Shown here: positions 16,519 through 25,007 of the stretch, in pieces | How the letters are laid out: every line of letters begins with the position of its first letter | Position numbering within the stretch: the stretch's first letter is position 1 | Origin: Actinomycetes bacterium | GTDB lineage: Bacteria > Actinomycetota > Actinomycetes > Mycobacteriales > Pseudonocardiaceae | Direction: 5' to 3' | Assembly: GCA_021793175.1 (NCBI GenBank) | Contig: JAJYTH010000019.1 | Location: 1 to 42,212 of the forward strand | Length of the DNA stretch: 42,212 nucleotides | Made by a program: the position numbers and the translations under genes | Notes under the pieces: generated by a model | Seen by the model: only the letters and a program-made list of their open reading frames with translations | Told to the model about the DNA's origin: nothing | Databases searched by the model: none

Positions 16519-17079
16519 TCACGACCCGCTGCTGTCCGCGTTCTTTGTCGTCTTCGTCTTCGCCTTGGCGTTCTTGTGCGGCGCCAAAACCATGATCATG
16601 TTACGGCCGTCCTGCTTCGGCTTCGACTCAATGAAGCCCAACTCGGACACGTCCTCTGCGAGCCGCTGCAACAGTCGGAAACCGAGTTCCGGCCTCGACT
16701 GCTCACGCCCGCGGAACATGATCGTCACCTTGACCTTGTTCCCCGCCTCGAGGAATCGGGACACGTGCCCCTTCTTCGTCTCGTAGTCGTGCGGGTCGAT
16801 CTTGGGGCGCAGCTTCTGTTCCTTGATAACGGTGAGCTGCTGATTGCGGCGGGACTCACGGGCCTTCTGAGCACTTTCGTACTTGTACTTCCCGTAGTCC
16901 ATGAGCTTCGCCACCGGCGGGCGCGCCTGCGGGGCGACCTCGACGAGATCGAGATCGGCCTCCTGAGCGAGTCGCAGCGCGTCCTCGATACGGACGATGC
17001 CGACCTGCTCACCGTTCGGCCCCACGAGGCGAACCTCGGGGACACGGATGCGCTCGTTGATGCGCGTCTCGGAGCTGAT
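16519..17079 (-). CDS. infC: translation initiation factor IF-3 (probable ATC start)
   Basis: IF-3 binds the 30S subunit, prevents subunit joining and checks the start codon. About 186 aa: N-domain ([17 protein letters not shown]...[13 protein letters not shown]), linker helix, and C-domain ([20 protein letters not shown]... [13 protein letters not shown]). Family similarity begins at [13 protein letters not shown]; its ATC (17077-17079) has a perfect AAGGAGG (17084-17090) 4 nt upstream. A GTG at 17133 would place that Shine-Dalgarno inside the gene. Non-AUG starts on infC are known (AUU in E. coli) and allow IF-3 to repress its own synthesis, so ATC is preferred here. The C-terminal tail is lysine-rich. 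Confidence 0.93.
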   Translation of the reverse strand: MSSETRINERIRVPEVRLVGPNGEQVGIVRIEDALRLAQEADLDLVEVAPQARPPVAKLMDYGKYKYESAQKARESRRNQQLTVIKEQKLRPKIDPHDYETKKGHVSRFLEAGNKVKVTIMFRGREQSRPELGFRLLQRLAEDVSELGFIESKPKQDGRNMIMVLAPHKNAKAKTKTTKNADSSGS

Positions 17080-17141
17080 GGGGCCTCCTTGGTCCAAGTG
17101 CCGTTCGTTCTGCTGTCTCGACCTGGTGCCCACATACCACA

Positions 17142-17229
17142 GGCCCCGACGTTTTCATACACGTGCGGGGCCCTTGATCCGATCGGCATCCAAAACTCGG
17201 ATGCTATCGCGACCGCCGTGGCGACCAAC
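17142..17229 (-). promoter_or_regulatory. infC promoter and leader hairpin
   Basis: A possible promoter TTGGTC-16-TAGCAT lies on the minus strand (plus 17223-17228 and 17201-17206). It would give a leader of roughly 115 nt. The leader contains a bulged hairpin (17142-17152 with 17161-17172; GGCCCCG/CGGGGCC outer stem plus an ACGT inner stem). It might serve L20 or IF-3 feedback, but no match to a known leader class could be made by eye. Confidence 0.4.
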
Positions 17230-17349
17230 GCCACACACGGTCCGCGTGACCGGACCCGGCCACCTGATGCGGTGACTCGGGTGGGAGCGGGGCTCCACTT
17301 GCGGCCCCCGATGTCTCGGAGGCTGGTCGCACGTGGAATCGTACCAGAC

Positions 17350-17724
17350 GTGCGAGACGACTCAATCAATAGCAACGTTTCCGGACCCGAAGACGATTCC
17401 CCGAACGTCAGGGAACTACACACCATCCCCAGCGTGGAAGTCATCAGCAGGGCCGCCGTGATGTTGATGTCCGCCGCCGCCGAGCGGCTCGGCCTCGCCG
17501 ACGAGGACCCGGACACCAGTCCGCACCGCGACCTCGACGAGGCCCGCAGGCTCATCACCGCGCTAGCCGGCCTGATCACGGCCTCGGGCGAATACCTGGG
17601 GCTGCACGCAGCACCGCTGCGTGACGGACTCCAGTCGCTGCAGAAAGCGTTCCGGGAAGCCTCCGCCGTGCCCGACCCGCCGGGACAGGGCCCCGGGGAG
17701 AAGTACACCGGGCCCGTGTACTAA
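17350..17724 (+). CDS. DUF1844 family protein
   Basis: Conserved actinobacterial protein of about 124 aa with no known biochemical role. The core VEVISRAAVMLMSAAAERLGL, DLDEARRLITALAGLI and the C-terminal EKYTGPVY are hallmarks of DUF1844. It is mostly helical with a hydrophobic first helix but no clear transmembrane segment. The start is taken as GTG 17350; an in-frame ATG at 17311 is possible, and neither has a good ribosome-binding site. It is divergent from infC, an arrangement I recall as common in actinobacteria, which hints at a link to translation but proves nothing. Confidence 0.85.
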   Translation: MRDDSINSNVSGPEDDSPNVRELHTIPSVEVISRAAVMLMSAAAERLGLADEDPDTSPHRDLDEARRLITALAGLITASGEYLGLHAAPLRDGLQSLQKAFREASAVPDPPGQGPGEKYTGPVY

Positions 17725-17731
17725 AAGATCC

Positions 17732-17751
17732 GGGCCGGGTCCGGCCGGCCC
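17732..17751. terminator. convergent terminator between DUF1844 gene and ridA
   Basis: 7-bp all-GC stem GGGCCGG/CCGGCCC (17732-17738 with 17745-17751) with a 6-nt loop in the 32-nt gap between two convergent genes. It can serve both directions. Confidence 0.5.
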
Positions 17752-17756
17752 CAGGG

Positions 17757-18149
17757 TCAGTCCAGTACCGCGAGAGCGTCGATCTCCACCAACAACCCCT
17801 GGGGCAGGCCGACGTACACGGTGGTCCTGGCCGGGTACGGCTCGGCGCCGAGTTCGGTGACGAGCTCGTTGTAGACCTCGTTGAACTCCGCGAAGTGCGC
17901 GGTGTCGGTGAGATAGGCACGCATCATGACGACGTCGTCGAAATCTGCACCCGCCGCCTCGAGGACGGCACGCAGGTTCGCGAACACCTGCCGGGTCTGA
18001 CCCGCGATGCCGCCGTCGGCGACTTCACCCGTCGCGGGGTCGACGCCGACCTGGCCGGCGACCTGGAGGATGTTGCCCTTACGCACAGCCTGCGAGTACA
18101 CCGCCACCGGCGCCGGCGCAGCGGTCGTGCTCACTGCCTGCTTACTCAT
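17757..18149 (-). CDS. ridA: RidA family enamine/imine deaminase
   Basis: RidA proteins hydrolyse reactive 2-aminoacrylate and related enamines released by PLP enzymes; they are trimers. 130 aa, normal length. The key arginine is in PARTTVYVGL, and the active-site glutamate region VEIDALAVL closes the protein. ATG at 18149 has AGGAGG 5 nt upstream. It lies 27 nt downstream of the response-regulator gene on the same strand and may be cotranscribed with the two-component system, though a direct functional link is not evident. Confidence 0.92.
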   Translation of the reverse strand: MSKQAVSTTAAPAPVAVYSQAVRKGNILQVAGQVGVDPATGEVADGGIAGQTRQVFANLRAVLEAAGADFDDVVMMRAYLTDTAHFAEFNEVYNELVTELGAEPYPARTTVYVGLPQGLLVEIDALAVLD

Positions 18150-18176
18150 CGCATCCTCCTCAACACCCGCAAGGGA

Positions 18177-18890
18177 CTACGGTGCCTCAGATGACTGTCC
18201 GTGCCCCTCATCGGAGTGCTCGACGGGCACGTACCGGACTTCCGGTCGCCCGACCGTCCCGTAGTGCGGACGGCGACGGACGATTCCATGATCAGCAAGA
18301 TACTCGAGATAGCGGCGAGCGGTGACGCGGGCGACACCGGTGGCCTCCGCGACAGCGGAGGCCGACAGACCACCACTCGATTCCGCGAGGACAGCGGTGA
18401 CCGCGTCGAGGGTCGCGGTACTCATCCCCTTGGGCAACGGGCCTCGCCCGGGGGCACGCAGGGTCTCCAGAAGACGATCGATGTCCGCCTGACCACTGGC
18501 CTGTCCGGGCCGGGCCGCGCGTTCACGGAACCGCGCGTAACTGTCGAGCTTGCCACGCAGCGTCGCGAAGGTGAAGGGTTTCAGCAGGTACTGCACCACC
18601 CCCGCGGAGACCGCTCCCCTCACGACCGACAGATCCCGCGCCGACGTCACCGCGATCACGTCCACCGGGGCCCCGGTGGCGCGCAGGGCCCTGCACACGG
18701 CCAGACCGTGTGTGTCGGGCAGATAGAAGTCGAGCAGCACCAGGTCGACCTGGTGCCGTTCACAGAATCGGACGGCCGCCCCACCCGAGTGCACGACACC
18801 CGCGACCGTGAATCCCGCGATCCGTTCGACGTATTCCCGGTGCGCGTCGGCCGCCACCGGATCGTCTTCGACCACGAGCACACTGATCAT
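18177..18890 (-). CDS. CitB/DcuR-type response regulator
   Basis: Two-domain regulator of 237 aa. The receiver domain (1-120) has the acidic pair D9/D10, phospho-acceptor Asp54 (LLDFYLPD), the Thr82 switch region and Lys104. The C-terminal output domain (about 155-225) is the winged helix-turn-helix found in CitB, DcuR and DctR (SAVAEATGVARVTARRYLEYL). It pairs with the sensor kinase 45 nt upstream and probably activates the divergent dctA in response to extracellular C4-dicarboxylates or citrate. ATG at 18890, GGAGG about 9 nt upstream. A C-terminal acidic tail follows the HTH. Confidence 0.93.
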   Translation of the reverse strand: MISVLVVEDDPVAADAHREYVERIAGFTVAGVVHSGGAAVRFCERHQVDLVLLDFYLPDTHGLAVCRALRATGAPVDVIAVTSARDLSVVRGAVSAGVVQYLLKPFTFATLRGKLDSYARFRERAARPGQASGQADIDRLLETLRAPGRGPLPKGMSTATLDAVTAVLAESSGGLSASAVAEATGVARVTARRYLEYLADHGIVRRRPHYGTVGRPEVRYVPVEHSDEGHGQSSEAP

Positions 18891-18935
18891 CCACGACGCC
18901 TCCGCCTTAACCCTAAAGAGTGAGAGGCGACGCTT

Positions 18936-20564
18936 CTACGCCGCGGGGAGGGGAATACGGACAGCGAACGCCGCACCACCGTCCTCGGAATCGGCGACGG
19001 TCACCGTTCCACCGAGCCGACGCACAGTCTGCCCCACGAGCGCGAGACCGAGACCCCGCCCAGTGTTCCCCCCGCCCGACTTGGTCGACCAGCCACGCCG
19101 GAAGATCCGCGAACCGACCTCGGGGTCGACACCCGGCCCGCTGTCGGCGACGCGGGCGACGAGTGCTCCGTCCTCGACCCGCACCGTGACCCGGACGGTC
19201 GGGGCACGCTCGGCGGCCGTTTCGATCGCCGCGTCCACCGCGTTGTCGACGAGATTGCCGAGCACGGTGATGAGGTCGCGCGAGTCGATCGCCGAGCTCG
19301 TGTCGTCGAGGACGGTGTCGTCCGTGACCACCAGCTCGACTCCGCGCTCGGCCGCCTCGCTCGACTTACCCAACAACAAGGCCGCCAGCACGGGCTCGGA
19401 CACCGCGCCCAGAACCCTGTCGGTGAGTTCCTGCGCCGTATGCAATTCCGCCGTGGCCAACGCCACCGCCTGCTCAGGACGACCGAGCTCGACGAGCGAC
19501 ACCACCGCGTGGAGACGGTTGGCCGACTCATGCGCCTGGGCCCGCAGCGACTCGGCGAATCCTCGTACGGTGTCCAGCTCCCCTGTCAGGGATTGCAGTT
19601 CCGTGTGATCACGCAAAGTCACCACATTGCCCATCGCGCGTCCTCGCGACCACACCGGAACGGTGTTGACCAACAGCACGCGGGTTTCCGTCACGTGCAG
19701 TTCGTCCTTCACCGGCCCTTCCGCCGTCAACGTGCGAGCGAGCGCGTCCGCGAGGCCGAGCTCGGACACCGCGGTGCCACGTACGTCGCCCGGTAGTTCG
19801 AGGAGATCGGCCGCGGCGTCGTTGTACAACCCGACCCGCCCGTCCCGGTCAACCAGCACCAGCCCCTCGCGCACCGAGTGGAGGATGGCCTCGTAGTAGT
19901 CGAACATGCGGCTCAACTCCTCCGGAGCCACACCGCGGGTCTGCACACGCAGGCGGTTGCTCACCGCCACACTGCCGGCCGCACCCACGAGCAGCACCCC
20001 GGCGGCGACACCCAGCACGGGCGGCATGCGTTGCGCGAGTTCCGTCGAGATCGTGTCCATGGTTATCCCGACCGCCACCAGTGCGCTCACCTCACCGTCC
20101 ACGGCTACGGGAGCGACCGCGCGCACCGACGGGCCGAGCGTGCCGGTGTAGGTCTCGGTGAACGTGTGTCCGCGCAGAGCGGGCTCGATGTTGCCGATGA
20201 ACGGCTCGCCGATGCGCTCGGGGTCCGGATGTGTGTACCGGGTGCGATCACGGTCCATGATCGTGATGAACCCGACGCCCGTGTCGGCACGGACCCGCTC
20301 GGCGAACGGTTGAAGCCGCGAACTGGGATCCGAGGACATCACCGCCTCGCGTACGTCAGACGAATCGGCGAGGGTGACCGCCACCGACACGGCCTCCTCG
20401 GCGGCCTCCTGTTCCACATCGGCAGCGGCATCGAGATAGGTGAGCGTGGCACCGCCCAACACCAACACGATCACCACGGCCAGTTGCATGGCGAGCAGTT
20501 GCCTGGCGAGGCTCCAGCTACGGCCGTGCCGGCCGGGCGAGCCGAAACGGGGCGAGCGAAGCAC
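18936..20564 (-). CDS. DcuS/CitA-type sensor histidine kinase
   Basis: About 542 aa. Transmembrane segment 1 (24-46), an extracytoplasmic single-Cache sensor (47-180) with the RTRYTHPDPERIG and TGTLGPSVRA segments typical of citrate and C4-dicarboxylate receptors, TM2 (182-203), a cytoplasmic PAS domain (about 220-325), the phospho-acceptor His345 in AQAHESANRLH, and an HATPase domain with N-box NLVDNAVDAA, G1 DSGPGVDPEVG and GRGLGLALV. All key residues are present. GTG 20564 is chosen because it precedes the basic, positive-inside N-terminus; it lacks a strong ribosome-binding site, so the start is uncertain. Divergent from dctA across 120 bp that must hold both promoters. Confidence 0.92.
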   Translation of the reverse strand: MLRSPRFGSPGRHGRSWSLARQLLAMQLAVVIVLVLGGATLTYLDAAADVEQEAAEEAVSVAVTLADSSDVREAVMSSDPSSRLQPFAERVRADTGVGFITIMDRDRTRYTHPDPERIGEPFIGNIEPALRGHTFTETYTGTLGPSVRAVAPVAVDGEVSALVAVGITMDTISTELAQRMPPVLGVAAGVLLVGAAGSVAVSNRLRVQTRGVAPEELSRMFDYYEAILHSVREGLVLVDRDGRVGLYNDAAADLLELPGDVRGTAVSELGLADALARTLTAEGPVKDELHVTETRVLLVNTVPVWSRGRAMGNVVTLRDHTELQSLTGELDTVRGFAESLRAQAHESANRLHAVVSLVELGRPEQAVALATAELHTAQELTDRVLGAVSEPVLAALLLGKSSEAAERGVELVVTDDTVLDDTSSAIDSRDLITVLGNLVDNAVDAAIETAAERAPTVRVTVRVEDGALVARVADSGPGVDPEVGSRIFRRGWSTKSGGGNTGRGLGLALVGQTVRRLGGTVTVADSEDGGAAFAVRIPLPAA

Positions 20565-20684
20565 CAATTCATGAGAACACACGGCCTCGGACAGAAATCC
20601 GCGACCGAAATGAACACAACAGTGACCCGAACGGAGTCGATTCCCATAGTCGTCTCCGACCGTCGCTCGAACTCCGAGGAGGCA

Positions 20685-22061
20685 ATGTTGCCCGAACCGT
20701 CGCCCACGGCTACAGAGCAGCCGGAGCAGCCACAGCGTCGCGACCGGATGCACTACCTGTATCTGGCCGTGATCGCCGCGGTGGTTCTGGGTGTCACCGT
20801 CGGCTTCGCCTTTCCCGACGTGGCGAAGGAACTCAAGCCACTGGGTACCGGCTTCGTCGCCCTGATCAAGATGATGATCAGCCCCATCATCTTCTGCACC
20901 ATCGTGCTCGGCATCGGATCCGTCGCGAAGGCCGCCAGTGTGGGCAAGGTGGGCCTGCTGGCCGTCGGCTACTTCCTGCTGATGTCGACCTTCGCGCTCG
21001 GAATCGGCCTGGTGGTCGGCAACGTCCTCCACCCCGGCGAAGGCATGGAGCTCGACCCGGAGGCCGCGGCACAGGCGCAGGAGAGCGCGGAAAGCGGCGA
21101 GGGAACGGTCGACTTCCTCCTCGGCATCATCCCCGAAAGCATGGTCTCGGCGTTCACCGACGGTTCGGTGCTCCAGACCCTGCTCGTGGCCCTGTTGGCC
21201 GGGTTCGCCCTGCAGAAAATGGGTCGCACCGGTGCGCCGATCCTGCGCGGCATCGAGCACATCCAGCGGCTCGTGTTCCGCATCCTCGCCATGATCATGT
21301 GGGCGGCCCCGGTGGGTGCGTTCGGCGCGATCGCCGCCGTGGTCGGCGAAACCGGATGGGACGCGCTGCGCAGCCTGGCCGTCATCATGATCGGCTTCTA
21401 CGTCACCTGCCTGCTGTTCGTGTTCCTCGTGCTCGGAGCCGTGTTGTGGCTCGGCGCGCGGGTCAACGTCTTCAAGCTGCTGGGCTACCTCGGACGCGAG
21501 TTCCTGCTGATCGTGTCGACATCGTCGTCGGAGTCGGCGCTGCCGCGGCTCATCGCGAAGATGGAGCACCTCGGTGTCAGCAAACCCGTCGTGGGCATCA
21601 CGGTTCCCACCGGATACTCGTTCAACCTGGACGGCACCGCGATCTACCTGACGATGGCCACTCTGTTCATCGCCACGGCACAGGGCAGTCCGCTCGGTAT
21701 CGGCGAGCAGATCTCGCTGCTGATCTTTATGATCATCGCGTCGAAGGGTGCGGCCGGGGTCAGCGGCGCGGGCATCGCCACACTCGCGGGCGGCCTCCAG
21801 TCACACCGTCCGGAACTCGTCGACGGCGTGGGTTTCATCCTCGGCATCGACCGGTTCATGTCGGAAGCCCGTGCGCTCACCAACTTCGCCGGCAACGCCG
21901 TCGCCACCGTCCTCATCGGGTCGTGGACAAAGGAACTCGACCGCGCTCAATTGTCCCGGGTGTTGTCGGGGCAGGAGCCGTTCAACGAGGACACGCTCCT
22001 GGACGACCATGCCGAGTCGTCGACCGAAACCGAGGGGAAGCCGGCCAACGCCCCTGCGTGA
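20685..22061 (+). CDS. dctA: C4-dicarboxylate:cation symporter DctA
   Basis: Dicarboxylate/amino acid:cation symporter family, about 458 aa. It takes up succinate, fumarate and malate with protons or sodium. The fold has eight membrane helices and two re-entrant hairpins; visible signatures are the serine-rich hairpin TSSSESALP, NLDGTAIY (family NMDGT), SKGAAGVSGAG and FMSEARALTNFAGNAVATV near the substrate site. The last fits DctA rather than glutamate carriers. The ATG at 20685 has GAGGAGG 2 nt away, rather close; an in-frame ATG at 20610 is an alternative. The sensor kinase and regulator are divergent, as in other Dct systems. It ends 10 nt from convergent uvrA. Confidence 0.93.
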   Translation: MLPEPSPTATEQPEQPQRRDRMHYLYLAVIAAVVLGVTVGFAFPDVAKELKPLGTGFVALIKMMISPIIFCTIVLGIGSVAKAASVGKVGLLAVGYFLLMSTFALGIGLVVGNVLHPGEGMELDPEAAAQAQESAESGEGTVDFLLGIIPESMVSAFTDGSVLQTLLVALLAGFALQKMGRTGAPILRGIEHIQRLVFRILAMIMWAAPVGAFGAIAAVVGETGWDALRSLAVIMIGFYVTCLLFVFLVLGAVLWLGARVNVFKLLGYLGREFLLIVSTSSSESALPRLIAKMEHLGVSKPVVGITVPTGYSFNLDGTAIYLTMATLFIATAQGSPLGIGEQISLLIFMIIASKGAAGVSGAGIATLAGGLQSHRPELVDGVGFILGIDRFMSEARALTNFAGNAVATVLIGSWTKELDRAQLSRVLSGQEPFNEDTLLDDHAESSTETEGKPANAPA

Positions 22062-22071
22062 ACCCGCGGGG

Positions 22072-24933
22072 TCAGGCCTCTTGCAGCAGCGGCACGAGAA
22101 AGCGGCCGGTGTAGCTGCTCTCGGTAGCCGCCACCTGCTCGGGCGTGCCTTCCGCCACGACGGTGCCGCCGCCCGAGCCCCCTTCGGGGCCGAGGTCGAT
22201 GATCCAGTCGGAGGTCTTGATGACGTCGAGGTTGTGCTCGATCACGATGACCGTGTTGCCCTTGTCGACGAGGCCGTTGATCACATCGAGCAACCTGCGG
22301 ATGTCCTCGAAGTGAAGCCCCGTGGTGGGCTCGTCGAGGATGTAGACCGTCTTACCCGTCGAGCGCTTCTGCAGCTCACTCGCGAGCTTGACGCGCTGGG
22401 CCTCACCACCGGACAGGGTCGGCGCGGGCTGTCCCAGACGGACATAGCCGAGACCCACGTCGACCAGTGTCTGGAGGTGCCGATGGATGGCCCTGATCGG
22501 TTCGAAGAACTCCGCGGCCTCCTCGATCGGCATGTCGAGGACCTCGGCGACCGTCTTGCCCTTGTAATGGACCTCCAGGGTCTCACGGTTGTAGCGAGCG
22601 CCTTTGCAGACTTCGCACGGCACGTACACGTCCGGCAGGAAGTTCATCTCGATCTTGATCGTGCCGTCGCCCGCACAGGCCTCGCAGCGACCGCCTTTGA
22701 CGTTGAACGAGAATCGCCCTGGCTGGTATCCCCGCACCTTCGCCTCGGTGGTGGAAGCGAACAATTTGCGGATGTGGTCCCACACCCCGGTGTAGGTCGC
22801 GGGGTTCGACCGCGGGGTGCGGCCGATGGGGGACTGATCGACCCGGACGAGCTTGTCCACGTGCTGAAGGCCGTTGACCCGCTTGTGCCTTCCGGGAACC
22901 TGCCTGGCGTTGTTGAGCTTGTTCGCCAACACCGTGGCCAGGATGTCATTGACCAATGTGGACTTCCCGGAACCGGACACACCGGTGACCGAGATCAGGC
23001 AACCGAGGGGGAACGAGACATCGATGTTGCGTAGGTTGTTCTCCCGCGCTCCGACCACGGTCAGCTGACGCTTGGGATCGACCGGCCTGCGTCCCGCGGG
23101 CAACGCGATCTCCCTGCGACCGGCCAGGTAGTCACCCGTCAGCGACTTCTCGTTGCGAAGTAGCTTCTCGAACGTGCCGCTGTGCACGATCTCGCCACCG
23201 TGCTGTCCCGCGCCCGGGCCGATGTCGACGACCCAGTCGCTGGCGCGGATCGTGTCCTCGTCGTGTTCGACGACGATCAGAGTGTTGCCGAGGTCCCGAA
23301 GCTTCGACAGCGTCTCGATGAGCCGGTGGTTGTCCCGCTGGTGCAGACCGATGGAAGGCTCGTCGAGCACGTACAACACGCCCACCAGACCTGAGCCGAT
23401 CTGGGTGGCCAGCCGGATGCGCTGCGCCTCACCTCCGGACAGGGTTCCCGCCGCCCGGTCCAAGGAGAGATAGTCCAGACCGACGTCCAACAGGAAGTGC
23501 AACCGTGCCTGGATCTCCTTGAGCACGGCACCGGCGATCATGGCCTCCCTGGGGCCGAGCCTGAGCCCGTCCAGGAACTTCGACGCCTCGGCGACCGAGA
23601 GCGCGCATACCTCGGCAATGGAGCGTTCCCCGTACTCCTCGTGCTCCAGGGTGACGGCGAGGATCTCGGGTTTGAGCCTGGTTCCCTGACACGCCGGGCA
23701 CGGCACTTCCCGCATGTACCCCTCGTAGCGCTCGCGTGCCCACTCGGATTCCGTCTGTTCGTGACGTCGCTCCACGAACGGGATCACGCCCTCGAACGCG
23801 GCGTAATAGGAACGCTGCCGTCCGTATCGGTTGCGGTACTGGACATGCACCTGTTCGTCGACGCCGTGCAGAATCGCTTTCTGCACCTTCGCGGGCAGTT
23901 TGCGCCACGGAGTGTCCATTCGGAACCCGAGCGTGGTCGACAGCGATTCGAGCAGGCGCTGGAAGTACTCCGCGCTCTGTCCCCCAGACCAAGGGGCGAT
24001 GGCGCCCTCCGCGAGCGACAACTCGTCGTCGGGCACCACCATCTCGGGGTCGACCTCCTTGCGGACGCCGATGCCGGTGCACTCGGGGCAGGCACCGTAG
24101 GGCGCGTTGAATGAGAACGAGCGTGGTTCGAAGTCCTCGATCTGCAGCGCGTGTCCGTTGGGGCACGCGAGGTTCTCCGAGAATCCCCGGATGCGGTGTG
24201 GGTCATTCTCGGACAGGTCCACGAACTCCAGCTCGACCAGGCCGTCGGCCAACCGCAGCGCGGTCTCGACCGAGTCAGTGAGCCGTTGCCTGGCGCTGGC
24301 CTTGACCGTCAGCCGGTCGACGACCACGCCGATGTCGTGCTTCTCCTGCTTCTTCAGCTTCGGAGGTTCGGAGAGCGGGTAGACGGTGCCGTCGACCCGG
24401 ACGCGCGCATAGCCCTGCTGTTGCAGGTTCGTGAACAGGTCGACGTATTCGCCTTTGCGTCCCCGCACGACCGGGGCGATCACCTGGAACCGCGTGCCCT
24501 GCTCCAGTTCCAGGACCTGGTCGACGATCTGCTGCGGCGTCTGTTTGCTGATCGGCTCACCACACCGCGGGCAGTGCGGTTTGCCCGCACGCGCGTAGAG
24601 CAGGCGCAGGTAGTCGTAGACCTCGGTGATCGTGCCGACGGTCGAGCGCGGGTTACGGGACGTGGACTTCTGGTCGATCGACACAGCCGGCGACAGTCCC
24701 TCGATAAACTCGACGTCCGGCTTGTCCATCTGTCCCAGGAACTGCCGCGCGTACGCCGACAGCGACTCCACATAGCGCCGCTGGCCTTCCGCGAAGATGG
24801 TGTCGAACGCCAGGCTCGACTTACCGGACCCGGACAGTCCGGTGAACACGATCAAACTGTCCCTGGGCAGATCGAGATCAACGCCGCGTAGATTGTGCTC
24901 ACGAGCACCGCGGATTACAAGGCGATCAACCAC
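22072..24933 (-). CDS. uvrA: excinuclease ABC subunit UvrA
   Basis: Damage-recognition ATPase of nucleotide excision repair; 953 aa. It is a tandem ABC ATPase with Walker A motifs GLSGSGKSS (about 32-40) and GVSGSGKST, two LSGGEAQR signatures, and zinc-binding CxxC pairs including [16 protein letters not shown] and CEACAGDG...CEVCKG. GTG 24933 is the family start, with AAGGGA about 6-7 nt upstream. The promoter overlaps the end of the acyltransferase gene and matches the mycobacterial RecA-independent damage promoter. It is convergent with dctA. Confidence 0.97.
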   Translation of the reverse strand: MVDRLVIRGAREHNLRGVDLDLPRDSLIVFTGLSGSGKSSLAFDTIFAEGQRRYVESLSAYARQFLGQMDKPDVEFIEGLSPAVSIDQKSTSRNPRSTVGTITEVYDYLRLLYARAGKPHCPRCGEPISKQTPQQIVDQVLELEQGTRFQVIAPVVRGRKGEYVDLFTNLQQQGYARVRVDGTVYPLSEPPKLKKQEKHDIGVVVDRLTVKASARQRLTDSVETALRLADGLVELEFVDLSENDPHRIRGFSENLACPNGHALQIEDFEPRSFSFNAPYGACPECTGIGVRKEVDPEMVVPDDELSLAEGAIAPWSGGQSAEYFQRLLESLSTTLGFRMDTPWRKLPAKVQKAILHGVDEQVHVQYRNRYGRQRSYYAAFEGVIPFVERRHEQTESEWARERYEGYMREVPCPACQGTRLKPEILAVTLEHEEYGERSIAEVCALSVAEASKFLDGLRLGPREAMIAGAVLKEIQARLHFLLDVGLDYLSLDRAAGTLSGGEAQRIRLATQIGSGLVGVLYVLDEPSIGLHQRDNHRLIETLSKLRDLGNTLIVVEHDEDTIRASDWVVDIGPGAGQHGGEIVHSGTFEKLLRNEKSLTGDYLAGRREIALPAGRRPVDPKRQLTVVGARENNLRNIDVSFPLGCLISVTGVSGSGKSTLVNDILATVLANKLNNARQVPGRHKRVNGLQHVDKLVRVDQSPIGRTPRSNPATYTGVWDHIRKLFASTTEAKVRGYQPGRFSFNVKGGRCEACAGDGTIKIEMNFLPDVYVPCEVCKGARYNRETLEVHYKGKTVAEVLDMPIEEAAEFFEPIRAIHRHLQTLVDVGLGYVRLGQPAPTLSGGEAQRVKLASELQKRSTGKTVYILDEPTTGLHFEDIRRLLDVINGLVDKGNTVIVIEHNLDVIKTSDWIIDLGPEGGSGGGTVVAEGTPEQVAATESSYTGRFLVPLLQEA

Positions 24934-24984
24934 CCGAGATCCCTTCAACTGGTGTGTGGAACGCCGAACACGTCGGTTCCGCCC

Positions 24985-25007
24985 ATGCTAGGTCCCACCA
25001 CCGACAA
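24985..25007 (-). promoter_or_regulatory. uvrA damage-inducible promoter (TTGTCRGTG-N8-TANNNT type)
   Basis: The minus strand carries TTGTCGGTG (plus 24999-25007), an 8-nt spacer, and TAGCAT (24985-24990). This matches the RecA-NDp consensus known from mycobacteria, which depends on PafBC. The TAG stop of the acyltransferase gene forms part of the -10. Expected transcription start is near 24978, giving a leader of about 45 nt to the uvrA GTG. Confidence 0.8.

Noticed and set aside
24966..24979. LexA/SOS box upstream of uvrA
   Set aside because: GAAC and GTTC are separated by 6 nt, not the 4 nt needed for the actinobacterial box.
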